Below the pieces are notes generated by a model. The model was not told where the DNA came from. It did no database searches and worked only from the letters and a program-made list of their open reading frames with translations. A stretch of DNA of 6,938 nt from Planococcaceae bacterium UBA3378. GTDB taxonomy: Bacteria; Bacillota; Bacilli; Bacillales_A; Planococcaceae. The stretch spans positions 1 through 6,938 of the forward strand of contig DEQA01000150.1 in assembly GCA_002359075.1 (NCBI GenBank), read 5' to 3'. The position numbers were made by a program, and so were the translations under genes. This document shows, piece after piece, positions 6,725-6,938 of the stretch. Position 1 is the stretch's first letter. The number at the start of each line of letters is the position of its first letter.

Positions 6725-6938
6725 TTATTTTGTCAGCATACGCGAAATGACCAGACGCTGAATCTCTTGTGTGCCTTCATAAATCTGCGTAATTTTCGCA
6801 TCGCGCATGAAGCGCTCTACTGGATAGTCTTTTGTATAGCCGTATCCGCCGAAAACCTGCACAGCTTCGGTCGTCACGCTCATCGCTGTATCGCCGGCCA
6901 TCAATTTCGCCATGGCAGAAGCCTTTCCGTATGGCAGG
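6725..6938 (-). CDS. Acyl-CoA dehydrogenase, C-terminal part (5'-truncated by window edge)
   Basis: FAD-dependent flavoenzyme that introduces the alpha-beta double bond in acyl-CoA, passing electrons to electron-transfer flavoprotein. Only the last 71 codons are present, beginning in [19 protein letters not shown]. The end shows the family C-terminal helical domain: [20 protein letters not shown] (FAD and subunit contacts), then [20 protein letters not shown]. The Glu of YEGT sits where short/medium-chain and bacterial butyryl-CoA dehydrogenases have the catalytic base, which argues against the isovaleryl type with the base elsewhere. Substrate chain length cannot be told from this fragment. 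B. subtilis has acyl-CoA dehydrogenase acdA near rpoE, so the neighbourhood is conserved. The stop at 6725 lies 3 bp before the tetR ATG, indicating one operon. Confidence 0.93.
   Translation of the reverse strand, partial: LPYGKASAMAKLMAGDTAMSVTTEAVQVFGGYGYTKDYPVERFMRDAKITQIYEGTQEIQRLVISRMLTK

Overview
The window reads as chromosomal DNA of a low-to-mid GC Gram-positive bacterium of the order Bacillales, probably of the Lysinibacillus/Solibacillus type. The evidence is a delta subunit of RNA polymerase (rpoE) next to CTP synthase (pyrG), Bacillus-type Shine-Dalgarno sequences, and a pyrG leader of the Bacillus kind. The genus is inferred from general protein character only. Every real gene lies on the minus strand, so transcription runs from the right edge to the left. 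Nothing looks mobile: I see no insertion sequence, tRNA, rRNA or CRISPR.

Layout in transcription order. (1) 6938-6725: the C-terminal 71 codons of an acyl-CoA dehydrogenase, cut by the window edge. (2) 6721-6089: a TetR/AcrR-type repressor whose ATG lies 3 bp after the dehydrogenase stop, without a clear ribosome binding site. (3) 6088-5979: a gap with two strong hairpins. (4) 5978-2700: icmF, a fused adenosylcobalamin-dependent isobutyryl-CoA mutase carrying its own G-protein chaperone. (5) 2699-2569: a weak terminator-like hairpin. (6) 2568-2410: a 52-residue, two-helix membrane protein of unknown function. (7) 2330-1752: rpoE, with its own -10 element and a good terminator. (8) 1751-1326: a long non-coding stretch holding the rpoE terminator, the pyrG promoter, and a leader that starts GGGCUCC and contains an intrinsic terminator with a C-rich 5' arm. 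(9) 1325-1: pyrG, missing its last ~94 codons at the window edge.

The genes form two functional blocks. The right block (acyl-CoA dehydrogenase, TetR, icmF) fits short and branched-chain acyl-CoA catabolism: IcmF interconverts isobutyryl-CoA and n-butyryl-CoA, the dehydrogenase oxidises acyl-CoAs, and the TetR protein plausibly senses an acyl-CoA. The left block (rpoE, pyrG) is housekeeping: transcription and CTP synthesis.

The strongest regulatory signal is the pyrG leader. It has the elements needed for CTP-sensitive reiterative transcription and attenuation, the mechanism described for Bacillus subtilis pyrG. I found no clearly undescribed system. The least explained elements are the small membrane protein, the hairpin pair ahead of icmF, the extra inverted repeats in the pyrG leader, and a perfect inverted repeat just upstream of the pyrG promoter.
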